Part shown: positions 43,703 through 53,037 of the stretch, one piece after another
Numbering within the stretch: position 1 is the first letter of the stretch
Layout of the letters: every line of letters begins with the position of its first letter
NCBI GenBank assembly: GCA_902495455.1
Contig: CABUXJ010000011.1
Span: 19,451 to 83,450 of the forward strand
DNA length: 64,000 nucleotides
Direction of reading: 5' to 3'
Source of the DNA: an uncultured Prevotella sp.
GTDB taxonomy: Bacteria > Bacteroidota > Bacteroidia > Bacteroidales > Bacteroidaceae
Notes under the pieces: generated by a model
The model's input: only the letters and a program-made list of their open reading frames with translations
The model's database searches: none
What the model was told of the DNA's origin: nothing
Made by a program: the position numbers and the translations under genes

Positions 43703-44883
43703 TTTTTCTTCAGTGTTATGACGACAATCTCTCCCGGTACACCAAAGCGGAAGGGGATGAAACCGCCGAGTCCGGTGCTTACGTTGATGGTGCGGTCTTC
43801 TTCCGTGAACATGCCGCCCCACTCGTCGTAGACCAGTGAGGCCGGCGACCAGCCGAACAGGGCGAACTGCATAGCGTGGGTATGACCGCTCAAGGTGAGC
43901 CGGGCTGTCGATTGGGGGAGTATCTTGCGCCGCCACGAACTCGGATCATGCTCAAGCATGATGACAAAAGCACTGTCGCCAACGTTCTTCAATGTCTTTC
44001 CGATGTCGCCTTTCTGCGGAAATTTGCGGCCGTCGCCGTCATTTTCCATTCCGGCAACGACAATTGAATCGGCCCCGCGGCGCACCATGCGGTTCTCATT
44101 GAGCAGCAGCGTCCATCCCATCCGGCGCTGAATGTCTATCATTTCACGCAGACTTGCTGCTTTGGTTGCCTCGTCTGCCTTGATATAGTCGGCATAGTCG
44201 TGATTTCCGAGAACGGAGAAGACTCCGTCGGGAGCTTGAAGCGAGGCCAACAGAACCTCATGGGGAATGACTTCGAGTGGCCGCATGTTCTGCAGGTCGC
44301 CCGTGAAGACAATCATATCGGGACGTTGTGCCATGATGCTGTCGATATCGCGACGCAGCAGCGACTGTCTCTCCACGCCGTAAGTACCCACATGCGCATC
44401 CGAAAAATGGACGATACGATAGCCGTCAAAGGCTGCGGGCAGGTCTTTAGAGGCATATTCCACGTGGCGCACGGTGAGTTTGTCAAACCCCACGAACGTC
44501 CCGTAAAACAGCACATACCACATCAGCAACACCAAGACAAGGCCAACGACGTTGCCGTAGTTGCGCCTCGGACCACTCCGGTGTAGCAGCCGGTGAACCA
44601 GACAGGACACTCCCCACCCTGCGGCGGAGAAGACGACAAAGACCAGTTTGGGCACAACAATCAGACCGAGCAGAAACAAATAGACATCAAGCAACCGGCC
44701 ATCGGTCGGCGCGAAGTCCTTATGAAGGGTCAGAAAGACCGTATAGAGCGTCATCAGTACTCCGGGAAGCCACCACAGCAGTATGACTTTCGTGGGTGCA
44801 CGATGCCGCAGATAGCGCAGATGGACGTATCCGTCCGTCAGCACTATCAACATCAACACAAATATGAATATCCTCGCTATCAT
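43699..44883 (-). CDS. Membrane metallophosphoesterase (calcineurin-like)
   Basis: 394 residues. Four hydrophobic helices in the first 135 residues, then a calcineurin-like domain: FSDAHVG, FTGDLQN, LGNHDY, and SGHTHAMQ supply the two-metal site. Family members include phosphohydrolases acting on UDP-diacylglucosamine or other pyrophosphates, but the substrate here is unknown. Overlaps the downstream acyltransferase by 4 nt. Upstream by 87 bp lies the MetH activation-domain gene on the same strand. Confidence 0.88.
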   Translation of the reverse strand: MIARIFIFVLMLIVLTDGYVHLRYLRHRAPTKVILLWWLPGVLMTLYTVFLTLHKDFAPTDGRLLDVYLFLLGLIVVPKLVFVVFSAAGWGVSCLVHRLLHRSGPRRNYGNVVGLVLVLLMWYVLFYGTFVGFDKLTVRHVEYASKDLPAAFDGYRIVHFSDAHVGTYGVERQSLLRRDIDSIMAQRPDMIVFTGDLQNMRPLEVIPHEVLLASLQAPDGVFSVLGNHDYADYIKADEATKAASLREMIDIQRRMGWTLLLNENRMVRRGADSIVVAGMENDGDGRKFPQKGDIGKTLKNVGDSAFVIMLEHDPSSWRRKILPQSTARLTLSGHTHAMQFALFGWSPASLVYDEWGGMFTEEDRTINVSTGLGGFIPFRFGVPGEIVVITLKKK

Positions 44884-44970
44884 CAGGCTTTCACTCCAAT
44901 ATTATCTTATTTACATTCCCGCGGCACGACACCGGGGACGACATACTATCTTATTTGCGTCCTCACGGCA

Positions 44971-45801
44971 TCATCGCAGGTTGGCAGCTAAAAACCGCCG
45001 CGTCACTTCGACCGGCACACCGCGTCGCCGCGCATAGTCGCGCAGCTGGTCGTCGCCAATCGGTCCCACCGCAAAATAGCGGGCCTCGGGGTGTGCCATC
45101 ATCAGTCCCGAGACGCTGGCATGGGGCTTCATGGCCCCGCTATCAGTCAGACGGATGCCTATCGAAGAGACATCAAGCAGGTCGGCGATGATGAAATTGA
45201 CGCTCGCGTCCGGCAACGAGGGGTATCCCACGGCGGGACGGATGCCCCGGAAACGTTCGAGATGCATCTCGCCGATGGTCAGCCGCTCGTCCGCCGCATA
45301 TCCCCACCACTCCTTTCTCACCTTTTCGTGGGTCCGTTCGGCCGCTGCTTCGGCCAGACGGTCGGCCAAAAGCTGCACCATCATCTTCATATAGTCGTCC
45401 GACGCAAAGTCCGTCTCCAACCCTATGTCCACCGTTGTGGCAAAGATGCCGATGCGGTCGCGCTGTCCCGACCCCACGGGACGGATGAAATCGGCCAGAC
45501 ACAGACACGGGGATGCGCTTCCGACGGGATGCTGCTGACGCAACAAGGGGATGCGGACGCTGTCGGCAGGGTTGTCACTGCGATACACTATCAGGTCGTC
45601 ACCATCGCTGCCGGCATCGGCCAAGGCCACAATGGCATGGACCCGATAGTGTCCCTCCAGCTCCGCAAGCGCGTCCTCGGCCTCCCGGCGCAGTCTCGTC
45701 TGCTCTCCGATGTCCCGCACTTGCCACGCAAAGAAGAAGTAGGACCAATTTATATAAGGTGTCAGTTCACCTATATCGTATGTTATTCTGCGCTTTTCCA
45801 C
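44971..45801 (-). CDS. Stand-alone methionine-synthase activation-domain protein
   Basis: 276 residues from a GTG at 45801; the frame is closed by a TGA four codons upstream, so no ATG start is available. The N-terminal ELTPYINWSYFFFAWQVR and the C-terminal RGIRPAVGYPSLPDASVN, GIRLTDSGAMKPHASVSG and YFAVGPI blocks match the S-adenosylmethionine-binding reactivation domain of cobalamin-dependent MetH. The catalytic, folate and cobalamin domains are not in this gene. It probably works with a MetH lacking this domain encoded elsewhere (inference). It starts 9 bp after pyrC on the same strand. Confidence 0.85.
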   Translation of the reverse strand: MEKRRITYDIGELTPYINWSYFFFAWQVRDIGEQTRLRREAEDALAELEGHYRVHAIVALADAGSDGDDLIVYRSDNPADSVRIPLLRQQHPVGSASPCLCLADFIRPVGSGQRDRIGIFATTVDIGLETDFASDDYMKMMVQLLADRLAEAAAERTHEKVRKEWWGYAADERLTIGEMHLERFRGIRPAVGYPSLPDASVNFIIADLLDVSSIGIRLTDSGAMKPHASVSGLMMAHPEARYFAVGPIGDDQLRDYARRRGVPVEVTRRFLAANLR

Positions 45802-45810
45802 TATTCCGAA

Positions 45811-47136
45811 TCATGCGAACCGCACCGCCATTCCGCGATAGCTGTCGTCAACCGAACATCCGTCATAGACGGTGTGGCCATTGCACAACGTCCTCTCCAC
45901 GCGCCAACGGTAGCGGTGTCCCTCCATCGGACTCCAACCGCAGTGGCTCCGGATTGCGTCGGGTGTCACCGTCCAAGGCTTCCTCGGACTGACAATGACG
46001 ATGTCGGCCCAGCATCCCGGCCGCAGAAAACCGCGGTCGCGGACTCCGAACAGGCGTGCCGGAGCATGACACATCAGCTCCACCATGCGCTCAACGGGCA
46101 GCACTCCGTCGTCCACAAGCTCCAGCATCGTGACAAGCGAAAACTGTATCATCGGCATGCCGGAAGCCGCCTTGTCACATCCGCCCTGCTTCTGTTCGGG
46201 AAGATGGGGCGCATGGTCCGTTCCGATGGTGGTGATACGGCCGTCAAGAAGGGCCTGACGCAGCGCTTCACGGTCGTCCCGTGTCTTTACGGCGGGGTTG
46301 ACCTTGATGCGCGAACCCAGTCGGGCGTAGTCTTCGTCGGTGAAAAACAGGTGACCGACGGTGGCCTCTGCCGTGATCTGAGGGTCATGTGGGGCAAACA
46401 GCTCCAGCTCGCGTGCCGTCGTCAGATGGGCCACATGGAGCCTCGTCCCGTAGCGACGGGCCAGCGAAACGGCAAGCGACGTGCTTTCGTAGCATGCCTC
46501 TGCCGAGCGGATGAGCGGATGCAGGGAGACGTCGGGAAAACGAGGGTCGGACCGTCGGGCCTCCTCCATGCTGCGATTGATCATCGACGTGTCCTCACAA
46601 TGGGCCATGACGGGCATCTTAACCGTGCTGAAGATACGCTCCAGAGCCTCCCGACGGTCGACGAGCATGTTGCCCGTGGACGAGCCCATGAAGAGTTTGA
46701 CGCCCGGTATGCGCGTCGCGTCGAGACGGTCGATGAGCGGAAGATTGTCGTTGGTGGCTCCGAAGAAGAACGAGTAGTTGACCCGGCTCTTCTCCGCTGC
46801 CAGCCGAAACTTCTCCTCGAGTGCCTCCGGTGTCGTCGTCTGCGGCACAGTGTTGGGCATGTCAAAGTAGGTTGTCACACCTCCTGCGGCCGCCGCACGG
46901 CTCTCGGTGGCTATGTCAGCCTTGTCCGTCAGTCCCGGTTCGCGGAAATGGACATGACTGTCTATCACTCCGGGCAAAACCAGACAACCCGACGCATCTA
47001 TCGTTTCGCTGACAGATGGGTCGGGCTGTATCGTTGTTTCCTTTATCTCTGCTATACGTCCGTCCTCAATGACTATCGAACCGTCGTATCGACGGCCCTC
47101 ATTGACAATGACGGCATTTGTTATCAGTGTTTTCAT
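45811..47136 (-). CDS. pyrC: Dihydroorotase (class I)
   Basis: 441 residues. HVHFREPG gives metal ligands His61 and His63; GVKLFMGS carries the carboxylated lysine, about Lys147; HCE, HVAHL and TIGTDHAPH complete the binuclear zinc site. It closes carbamoyl-aspartate to dihydroorotate in pyrimidine synthesis. The length and HVHFREPG form fit the class I (PyrC/PyrX-like) enzyme. It lies 21 bp after a DUF4369 lipoprotein gene and 9 bp before the MetH-domain gene, so it is in an operon of otherwise unrelated functions. Confidence 0.94.
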   Translation of the reverse strand: MKTLITNAVIVNEGRRYDGSIVIEDGRIAEIKETTIQPDPSVSETIDASGCLVLPGVIDSHVHFREPGLTDKADIATESRAAAAGGVTTYFDMPNTVPQTTTPEALEEKFRLAAEKSRVNYSFFFGATNDNLPLIDRLDATRIPGVKLFMGSSTGNMLVDRREALERIFSTVKMPVMAHCEDTSMINRSMEEARRSDPRFPDVSLHPLIRSAEACYESTSLAVSLARRYGTRLHVAHLTTARELELFAPHDPQITAEATVGHLFFTDEDYARLGSRIKVNPAVKTRDDREALRQALLDGRITTIGTDHAPHLPEQKQGGCDKAASGMPMIQFSLVTMLELVDDGVLPVERMVELMCHAPARLFGVRDRGFLRPGCWADIVIVSPRKPWTVTPDAIRSHCGWSPMEGHRYRWRVERTLCNGHTVYDGCSVDDSYRGMAVRFA

Positions 47137-47157
47137 TGTTTTTCTATCGGTTGGCTG

Positions 47158-47955
47158 TCAAGGCCTTTCCGCAGCCGTCGTGTCAGCCGCGGCGGCCGGT
47201 TCCGTTGGAGTGGCGGGCTGTTGCGGCTGTCCGGTCATCCCACTGATGTCCGACGGGTCAAGTCCCTGCATGCGTGCTTCGTTTTCGGTGGCTGTCTGAT
47301 AGTAATCCTTCACGTATGGATTGTTCTTGAACTTATCCGTCGCCTTGCTCATGATGTGCTCTATCTGGGGCGTCAGTATGGGGTACTTGAAGCGGCTGGT
47401 GACCATCATGAATACGCCCGGACCAAGCACATTGTCAAAGTTTTCCACGATAAACGACGTCACGAGGCTGTCCTCCGTCTTCGTTATGCGTGCAGCCTCG
47501 ATTGCCAGTTGTTCGTTGATGGTGTCTTCGTCGATGCCGTCGAGCATCATCCGGCTCTGCTTGTGCGACAGCTCGCTCATCTGGTTGTCGAGCCGGTTGT
47601 GCTGTGAGATGAATTCGTACAGGAGGTCGTTCAGCGGTGTTCCGCTGACGTTTTGGCTGGCGTTGTCTATATTGATGGTGATATCGCCTTTCTCAAGGAC
47701 TATCGGCATTATGCTCTCGTCGTCCATATAGAGGCTTACCATGCTCACGGTGTCGAGTGCTCCGCTGAATTCGAACTGTCCGTGAACGACATCACACGAG
47801 TCGATGGTCTTCAGTTCGTTGTTCTTGACAGCCTTCAGATAGAGCTTGCTGCCGTCAAGAGACGAGACGGACGACGAGCCGGTCACGCTGTAGGAGTTGG
47901 CGCACGACGAGGTGAGCACGGCTACTGCGGCAAGCAAAAAGAGCATTTTATTCAT
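47158..47955 (-). CDS. DUF4369-type lipoprotein
   Basis: 265 residues from ATG 47955. The lipobox VLTSSC places the lipidated Cys at about 18. The N-terminal half (SSLDGSKLYLKAVKNNELKT, SLYMDDESIMPIVLEKGDI) has the DUF4369 layout that in other proteins precedes a thioredoxin domain; here no thioredoxin CxxC follows, only a helical region (about 110-225) and a Pro/Gln/Ala/Thr-rich tail. Function unknown. A minus-strand TACTTTTG at 47989-47996 may be its promoter. First gene of the operon leading to pyrC. Confidence 0.78.
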   Translation of the reverse strand: MNKMLFLLAAVAVLTSSCANSYSVTGSSSVSSLDGSKLYLKAVKNNELKTIDSCDVVHGQFEFSGALDTVSMVSLYMDDESIMPIVLEKGDITINIDNASQNVSGTPLNDLLYEFISQHNRLDNQMSELSHKQSRMMLDGIDEDTINEQLAIEAARITKTEDSLVTSFIVENFDNVLGPGVFMMVTSRFKYPILTPQIEHIMSKATDKFKNNPYVKDYYQTATENEARMQGLDPSDISGMTGQPQQPATPTEPAAAADTTAAERP

Positions 47956-48055
47956 ATAGTACGATTTCTTTTCATTTCTTTTGTGCGACAAAAGTACAAT
48001 GATATATCGAAGTACGGAAAAAAATTCATGCTATTTAAAACATCCGGCCCTACTT

Positions 48056-48457
48056 TCACATTTTTTCAGTCTCTTTCTCCAGTTCGCTGCTTATTCTGTG
48101 AGTGGTGTAGAGTTGGAGTATGGCGGCGACGAGGAGGGTGACGACCCAGTTGTTGTGTATGTACTTCAGGTATGTCAGCGCATCCAGACCGAAGATGTTG
48201 CGCTGGTTGGCAAACATCAGCAGGGCCGAGACGAGAAAGAGCATGTCGCTGACTATCATGATGTGACGGAGACGCTGGATGGTGATGTTGCGGCCTTCGT
48301 AGCGTTGTTTGAGCTGCATGAGGACAAAGGCGAGAGAGCCTGTCGCAAAGACGTAGGGGGCCCAGGTGGCCATGAAGATGTTGGCCGCGCTGCCCACAAC
48401 CATGAGCACCGCTCCGGCGAGGAATATGGCGTTGTCGATTCTGTTCAGTTGTTTCAT
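48056..48457 (-). CDS. Small four-helix membrane protein of unknown function
   Basis: 133 residues from ATG 48457 (TTG at 48463 is in frame). Four hydrophobic stretches (about 10-30, 33-50, 68-85, 108-122) separated by short charged loops. No recognised catalytic motif. It follows divIC by 19 bp on the same strand, a placement common in Bacteroidales, which hints at an envelope or division-linked role (inference). Confidence 0.75.
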   Translation of the reverse strand: MKQLNRIDNAIFLAGAVLMVVGSAANIFMATWAPYVFATGSLAFVLMQLKQRYEGRNITIQRLRHIMIVSDMLFLVSALLMFANQRNIFGLDALTYLKYIHNNWVVTLLVAAILQLYTTHRISSELEKETEKM

Positions 48458-48476
48458 TTTCAAGTAGTTACTCCGT

Positions 48477-48788
48477 CTACAAGTCGTCGCTCAACACGAA
48501 GATGTCTTCGTCGTCCTCCTTCATGAAATAGCGCTCCCGGGCTATCTTCTCGATGGCCTTCGGGTCCTTGTCGAGACGACGCAACTGCTCTTGGTCTTTC
48601 TCATAACGCTGGCGGTAGCGGTCGATCTCTTCTTCCAGTTCGCTTATCTTCTGCTTGTTGCGGTAGTGCGCCCAAAGACTGTTTTCGCCGACGAAACCGA
48701 CGATTACGACGGCGGCGACGATGACCACGCAATATTTGAGCACGCGCGAACGGCGTATGGCATTGAGCACTGTACTGAAGCGATTCAT
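48477..48788 (-). CDS. FtsB/DivIC-family septum formation initiator
   Basis: 103 residues from ATG 48788. One transmembrane helix (about 20-38, YCVVIVAAVVIVGFVGENS) followed by a coiled coil (about 45-75, RNKQKISELEEEIDRYRQRY) and the conserved end DPKAIEKIARERYFMKEDDEDIF. Such bitopic proteins belong to the FtsB-FtsL-FtsQ division complex. A -7-like TATCTTTGC on the minus strand at 48902-48910 may be its promoter. Confidence 0.88.
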   Translation of the reverse strand: MNRFSTVLNAIRRSRVLKYCVVIVAAVVIVGFVGENSLWAHYRNKQKISELEEEIDRYRQRYEKDQEQLRRLDKDPKAIEKIARERYFMKEDDEDIFVLSDDL

Positions 48789-49059
48789 TGCAGTTCGGAT
48801 TGTTTTTATTTTGCAGCGATAGTGCAAACGGGACGCAATGTGAACGTGTCTGCATATTATTCACGAACTCATCAACACGTGCCGAGTGTAACCTATCGTA
48901 TGCAAAGATACGCATTTAGAACCATAAAACGTTGAGTGCGACTTCGTTTTTTAGTTTTTTAAACCTATCGGTCGTGCGCCGCGACGACACATATATACAT
49001 ATTATATATATACTTCGGCCTGGCATACCGTAAGGCGCGGAAAGCGGTATTCATAAAAA

Positions 49060-49345
49060 AGTTTACTTTAACAATGGTTAATTCGCATCTGACTCCAAAA
49101 TTCCGCATTATGCCACAAAAATCGCATATTTTTGGGTCAAAACAGAAACAACTGACTATCAACGGTTTACACAGGATAGCTCCGAAATCATGTTTTTTCG
49201 TCCGAGCAGTAAGGGCCTCCCGGCTTTGCAACGGGGCGCTCGTTGCATCACGGCGGGGCCGCCGTTGAGAGACAACGGCATGCTCGTTGCGATGCAATAA
49301 GGCCCTTACGGCTCGCGGCGGCAAAGAAATTGTGACGAAAAACGG
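49060..49345. repeat. Family A element, copy A3 (inverted)
   Basis: It reads in the opposite direction to A2 and A4. The TTAACAATGGTTAA palindrome (49068-49081), preceded by AGTTTACT, is at the left. The core lies at 49206-49313 (CAGTAAGGGCC ... GGCCCTTACGGCTC), and the right flank is the complement of TTTTTCGTCACAATTTCTTT. Confidence 0.75.
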
Positions 49346-49640
49346 CCGGAATTGTTGTTCGACGACACATTTTCTGAAGAGAGAGGAGGGCGTGTTTTTG
49401 TGAATTACGCGGACATTTTAACATTCAGCGGCCGTTTAGTTGCCGTAATGCAACTATCCCGCGGTCATTCCGACGGTTCCATCGCATAGCCGCAAGCATC
49501 CGCCGCGACGACGCGACAAGTCTCCACCTGAGCATTTTGTCGGCCGGCAGGACAATTTAATTAGCCGACCGAGCCGTTATTGTCAGAAAATATACGTATC
49601 TTTGCAGAAGATAAGCTGCACTCGGCAATGAGGGTATTGC

Positions 49641-49831
49641 AGAACTCACATGAAAGCCTTTAAGTGGGGTATTCTCACTCCCCTCCTTCTCAAGGAGGGG
49701 TTAGGGGTCGTTGAAAACAATTCGCTGAAAATCATTGCATTGGGCGTCAGGTTGAGACAAACCACCCCTAACCCCTCCTTAAAAAGGAGGGGAGTGAGAA
49801 TACCCCACTTAAAGACTTCCATGTGAGTTCT
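49641..49831. repeat. Nested palindrome E upstream of dnaX
   Basis: Outer 48-bp arms (49641-49688 and 49784-49831; AGAACTCACATG, TAAGTGGGGTATTCTCACTC) with three mismatches, and inner 17-bp arms AAGGAGGGGTTAGGGGT (49692-49708) and its complement (49764-49780). Each outer-inner junction forms a CCCCTCCTT/AAGGAGGGG hairpin. Confidence 0.85.
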
Positions 49832-49857
49832 ACAACATTCTCCGTACTCGTTTGCAT

Positions 49858-49866
49858 TATCTTTGC
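49858..49866 (+). promoter_or_regulatory. Putative -7 element of dnaX
   Basis: TATCTTTGC 82 bp upstream of the dnaX ATG; no -33 TTTG at the right distance, perhaps because palindrome E ends just upstream (49831). Confidence 0.5.
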
Positions 49867-49947
49867 AAAGATATTACCACCCCACCCCGACAGCCTCCGA
49901 AAGACGCACGGGATGAGGCGTCAAAGACACATCTGATATTAAAATCT

Positions 49948-51807
49948 ATGGGAGAATACATCGTTTCGGCACGCAAATACCGCCCCACCACATTCGACAC
50001 GGTGGTGGGACAAAGTGCCCTGACCACCACGCTGAAGAATGCCGTGCGCAGCGGCAAACTGGCTCACGCCTACCTCTTCTGCGGACCGCGCGGCGTGGGC
50101 AAGACGACTTGCGCCCGCATCTTCGCCAAAGCCATCAACTGCCTCTCGCCGACCGCAGAGGGTGACGCCTGCGGAGAGTGCGAGAGCTGTCGCTCATTCA
50201 ACGAACAGCGGTCATTCAACATCTTCGAACTGGACGCGGCGAGCAACAACTCCGTGGAACACATCAAGACCCTGATGGAGCAGACACGCATACCGCCGCA
50301 GGTGGGACGCTACAAGGTCTTCATCATCGACGAGGTCCACATGCTCTCCACGGCCGCCTTCAACGCCTTCCTCAAGACCCTCGAAGAGCCGCCGGCACAC
50401 GTCATCTTCGTCTTGGCCACCACCGAGAAACACAAGATCTTGCCCACCATCCTCTCACGCTGTCAGATCTATGATTTCGAGCGGATGACCGTACGCGGCA
50501 CAATCGACCATCTCAAGCATGTGGCCGAAAGCGAAGGCATCACCTACGAGGAGGAAGCACTGGCCGTCATAGCCGAAAAAGCCGACGGAGGCATGCGCGA
50601 CGCCCTGTCCATATTTGACCAGGCGGCCAGCTTCTGCCAGGGCAACATCACCTATCAGAAGGTCATCGAGGACCTCAACGTGCTCGACGCAGACCACTAC
50701 TTCCGCATCATAGACTACGCCGTGGACAACAAGGTGAGCGACATCATGGTTCTCCTGAACGACATCATCGGCAAGGGATTTGACGGCGGACTGCTCATCG
50801 GCGGGCTGGCCTCACACGTGCGCAACGTGCTCATGGCCAAAGATGAAGCCACCCTGCCCCTCATCGAGGTCAGCGAGGAGCGCCGCAAACGCTACCGCGA
50901 ACAGGCCGTGCGATGCGAGACACGCTTCCTCTATCAGGCGCTGAGGCTGATGAACCAGTGTGACATCAACTACCGGCAGAGCAGCAACAAGCGTCTGCTG
51001 GTCGAACTGACACTCATCGAGATCGCCCAGATCACCCAACCGGATGACTCTCCTGCCGCGGGGCGCCGCCCCAAGAGACTGAAAACCCTGTTCAAGAACC
51101 TGATGCAACAGGCGCATCAGCATAGCGCGGCCCCGCAGGTAGCCGCCGGTGCCGCCGTCGCATCTGCCGCCGGTGCTCCCAAGAGCACCGTGAAAACGAC
51201 TATCCCCACCCCATCGACATCGCCGGCGGCTGCCCCGACGACACAAACGGCAGCTCCGGAACAGCCCGCACAGGCGGCCACACAGTCATACCGGACGACA
51301 GCACGTCCGCAACTGAAGGCCCACGGCAACGCTTTGGGCTACTCCTGGAACAACCTCCGACAGATGGCGAAACCGAAGAAGATGCAGATCATACCGGGCA
51401 CACTCGGCGTCGACGACCCCAACAGTGTCCCCAAGGACGAGCATCAGGAGTTCACCCAGCACGACCTGGAGTTCCAATGGATGTCGATGTGCAACCGCAT
51501 GCCGCAAAAATTCAGTGGCATCGCCGCCCGAATGAAGAACATGAATCCCACCATCACCACTCTCCCGAGCCTCGAAGTGGTCGTCGAAAACCAAATCATG
51601 TTCGACCAGATGCAGACCATCAAGGGCAGCATCGTAAACACACTGCGCCTCTATCTACACAACAGCGACATCACGCTCAACATGCGTCTGGCCGAACGCC
51701 ACGAGCAAGCGAAGATTCTCACGAGGCGCGAACAGTTTGAAGAGATGAGCCGCCAGAACCCCTCAGTGGAGAAACTGCGCGCCCTGCTCGACCTGGAACT
51801 GGCGTAA
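49948..51807 (+). CDS. dnaX: DNA polymerase III subunit gamma/tau
   Basis: 619 residues from ATG 49948 (MGEYIVSARKYRPTTFDTVV), the normal start; the longer frame to 49852 crosses the promoter. Walker A GPRGVGKTT (46-53), zinc site with Cys65, Cys75, Cys78 and Cys81, Walker B FIIDEVHML, sensor SRC (LSRCQIYDFERM). A Pro/Ala/Thr-rich linker (about 395-450) leads to a tau-like C-terminal domain. It is the clamp-loader ATPase of the replicase. Single gene ending at a bidirectional terminator. Confidence 0.95.
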   Translation: MGEYIVSARKYRPTTFDTVVGQSALTTTLKNAVRSGKLAHAYLFCGPRGVGKTTCARIFAKAINCLSPTAEGDACGECESCRSFNEQRSFNIFELDAASNNSVEHIKTLMEQTRIPPQVGRYKVFIIDEVHMLSTAAFNAFLKTLEEPPAHVIFVLATTEKHKILPTILSRCQIYDFERMTVRGTIDHLKHVAESEGITYEEEALAVIAEKADGGMRDALSIFDQAASFCQGNITYQKVIEDLNVLDADHYFRIIDYAVDNKVSDIMVLLNDIIGKGFDGGLLIGGLASHVRNVLMAKDEATLPLIEVSEERRKRYREQAVRCETRFLYQALRLMNQCDINYRQSSNKRLLVELTLIEIAQITQPDDSPAAGRRPKRLKTLFKNLMQQAHQHSAAPQVAAGAAVASAAGAPKSTVKTTIPTPSTSPAAAPTTQTAAPEQPAQAATQSYRTTARPQLKAHGNALGYSWNNLRQMAKPKKMQIIPGTLGVDDPNSVPKDEHQEFTQHDLEFQWMSMCNRMPQKFSGIAARMKNMNPTITTLPSLEVVVENQIMFDQMQTIKGSIVNTLRLYLHNSDITLNMRLAERHEQAKILTRREQFEEMSRQNPSVEKLRALLDLELA

Positions 51808-51854
51808 GGAGGACAACAAATCTTCATACAGGCCGGTGTAAGAAGGAAATAAAA

Positions 51855-51894
51855 AAGGCGGGAAAGTATCCGAAAGAAGATACTTTCCCGCCTT
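51855..51894. terminator. Bidirectional terminator between dnaX and the ADP-ribosylglycohydrolase gene
   Basis: A perfect 16-bp stem AAGGCGGGAAAGTATC / GATACTTTCCCGCCTT with an 8-nt loop; T-rich on the plus side, a stronger T-run on the minus side. Confidence 0.9.
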
Positions 51895-51941
51895 TGTCGT
51901 TGTCGTCAGTGACCTGCGGCCATGCGGATGACACGCCGTCA

Positions 51942-52796
51942 TCATTCTTTCTCACGATGAAAGAAGCGTATCACGTGCCCGACAACGCTGTTGCGGGCTC
52001 TCACTTTATTCATGAAATCGTCCTTTATCTCGCGCAGTTCGTCCGTAAGCACATCGTCACACCTGCCGGCGATGTCCAGCGGGATGGTGTACAGACACGA
52101 CGCTATCGCCCCGGCCATGCAGGCGATGGTGTCGGAATCGCCGCCGATGGACACGGCCAGACGCACCACTTCCTCAAAAGAGTCGCCTTCGAGAAAGGCT
52201 ATGATTGCCTCAGGGACACTCCCCTGACAGGAGACATCAAAGGTGTAGCCGGGCCGGATGGCGTCTATCGTCCTGTCGATATCATATCCGAAGGTCTTCT
52301 CGACGTACTCCTTGATCTCCTTTTTACTGTGTCCGGCACGACACATGAACATGCACGCGGCCACCGCCTGGACTCCCTTGATGCCCTCGGGATGGTCGTG
52401 GGTGACACGTGCGGTCGTTTCGGCAAGTTCCAAAGCCTCCTCCAGCGTGACGGCATAAAGTCCGACAGGACTGACGCGCATGCCCGAGCCGTTGCCATAG
52501 CTGCCATACGGGCGCGGCGTCTTACTGTAAAGCCAGCGGAAAAAGTTGCCTCCATAGCCGGCATTGGGATAGCGTTGGCCCAAGCCCCGCATGCAGTTGA
52601 CGAGCTTTTCCGGCGAATGTTCGTCATCGACCGTCAGCCAAAGGGCCACGGCAAGCGTCATCACTGTATCATCCGTAAAACGACTGCCACTCGTGAACAG
52701 CTCAAAATCAGTCTTCTTCACATTGTCAAACTCATATATCGAGCCGACAATGTCACCGACAACAGCACCGAGCATCCCTGTATTGATCATTTTCAT
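51942..52796 (-). CDS. ADP-ribosylglycohydrolase family protein
   Basis: 284 residues. GAVVGDIVGSIYEF near the N-terminus, RFTDDTVMTLAVA (metal ligands) and GGDSDTIACMAGAIA near the C-terminus are the DraG/ARH dinuclear-metal motifs. Such enzymes remove ADP-ribose from proteins or small molecules. No adjacent ADP-ribosyltransferase is seen, so the target is unknown. A minus-strand TACATTTG at 52825-52832 may be its promoter. Confidence 0.9.
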   Translation of the reverse strand: MKMINTGMLGAVVGDIVGSIYEFDNVKKTDFELFTSGSRFTDDTVMTLAVALWLTVDDEHSPEKLVNCMRGLGQRYPNAGYGGNFFRWLYSKTPRPYGSYGNGSGMRVSPVGLYAVTLEEALELAETTARVTHDHPEGIKGVQAVAACMFMCRAGHSKKEIKEYVEKTFGYDIDRTIDAIRPGYTFDVSCQGSVPEAIIAFLEGDSFEEVVRLAVSIGGDSDTIACMAGAIASCLYTIPLDIAGRCDDVLTDELREIKDDFMNKVRARNSVVGHVIRFFHREKE

Positions 52797-52942
52797 AGTC
52801 AGATAATAGTTGGTCTTTCGTGCACAAATGTAAGCTATTTATATCAAAAAGAAGAATAAATCATGACAAAATATGTATGAAAATAATAAGACACCGACAT
52901 TTTCCTTCCTTTCGACTGAGCTTCTTTCAAGATGATTAAATA

Positions 52943-52977
52943 ATGCCCGGTAGGGAAAACTTGTCCCTACCGAGCAT
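52943..52977 (-). terminator. Hairpin downstream of asnA
   Basis: Stem ATGCCCGGTAGGGA / TCCCTACCGAGCAT (one mismatch) with a 7-nt loop. A second hairpin, CTCCGG ... CCGGAG, lies at about 53004-53031, closer to the stop. The T-run on the minus strand is weak. Confidence 0.6.
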
Positions 52978-53037
52978 CATACAATCTATTGGTCACTGCC
53001 TCTCCGGGCATGCCGCGGCATGTCCGGAGAATATATG

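Larger units (their letters stand above)
48789..49857. other. 1.1 kb gap between divIC and dnaX, filled by repeats
   Basis: No convincing gene. It holds the inverted family A copy A3 (about 49060-49345), an AT/GC mixed stretch without features (about 49350-49590), a -7-like TATCTTTGC (49597-49605), and the nested palindrome E (49641-49831). Confidence 0.7.

Noticed and set aside
43703..43936. N-terminal extension of the acyltransferase
   Set aside because: It lies inside the phosphoesterase gene in another frame. The ATGA overlap at 43699-43702 and the hydrophobic N-terminus support the short start.
45091..47607. 838-codon open frame on the plus strand
   Set aside because: It runs antisense through the clear MetH-domain, pyrC and DUF4369 genes. 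Its translation is Arg/His-rich with no domain, a shadow of GC-biased codons.
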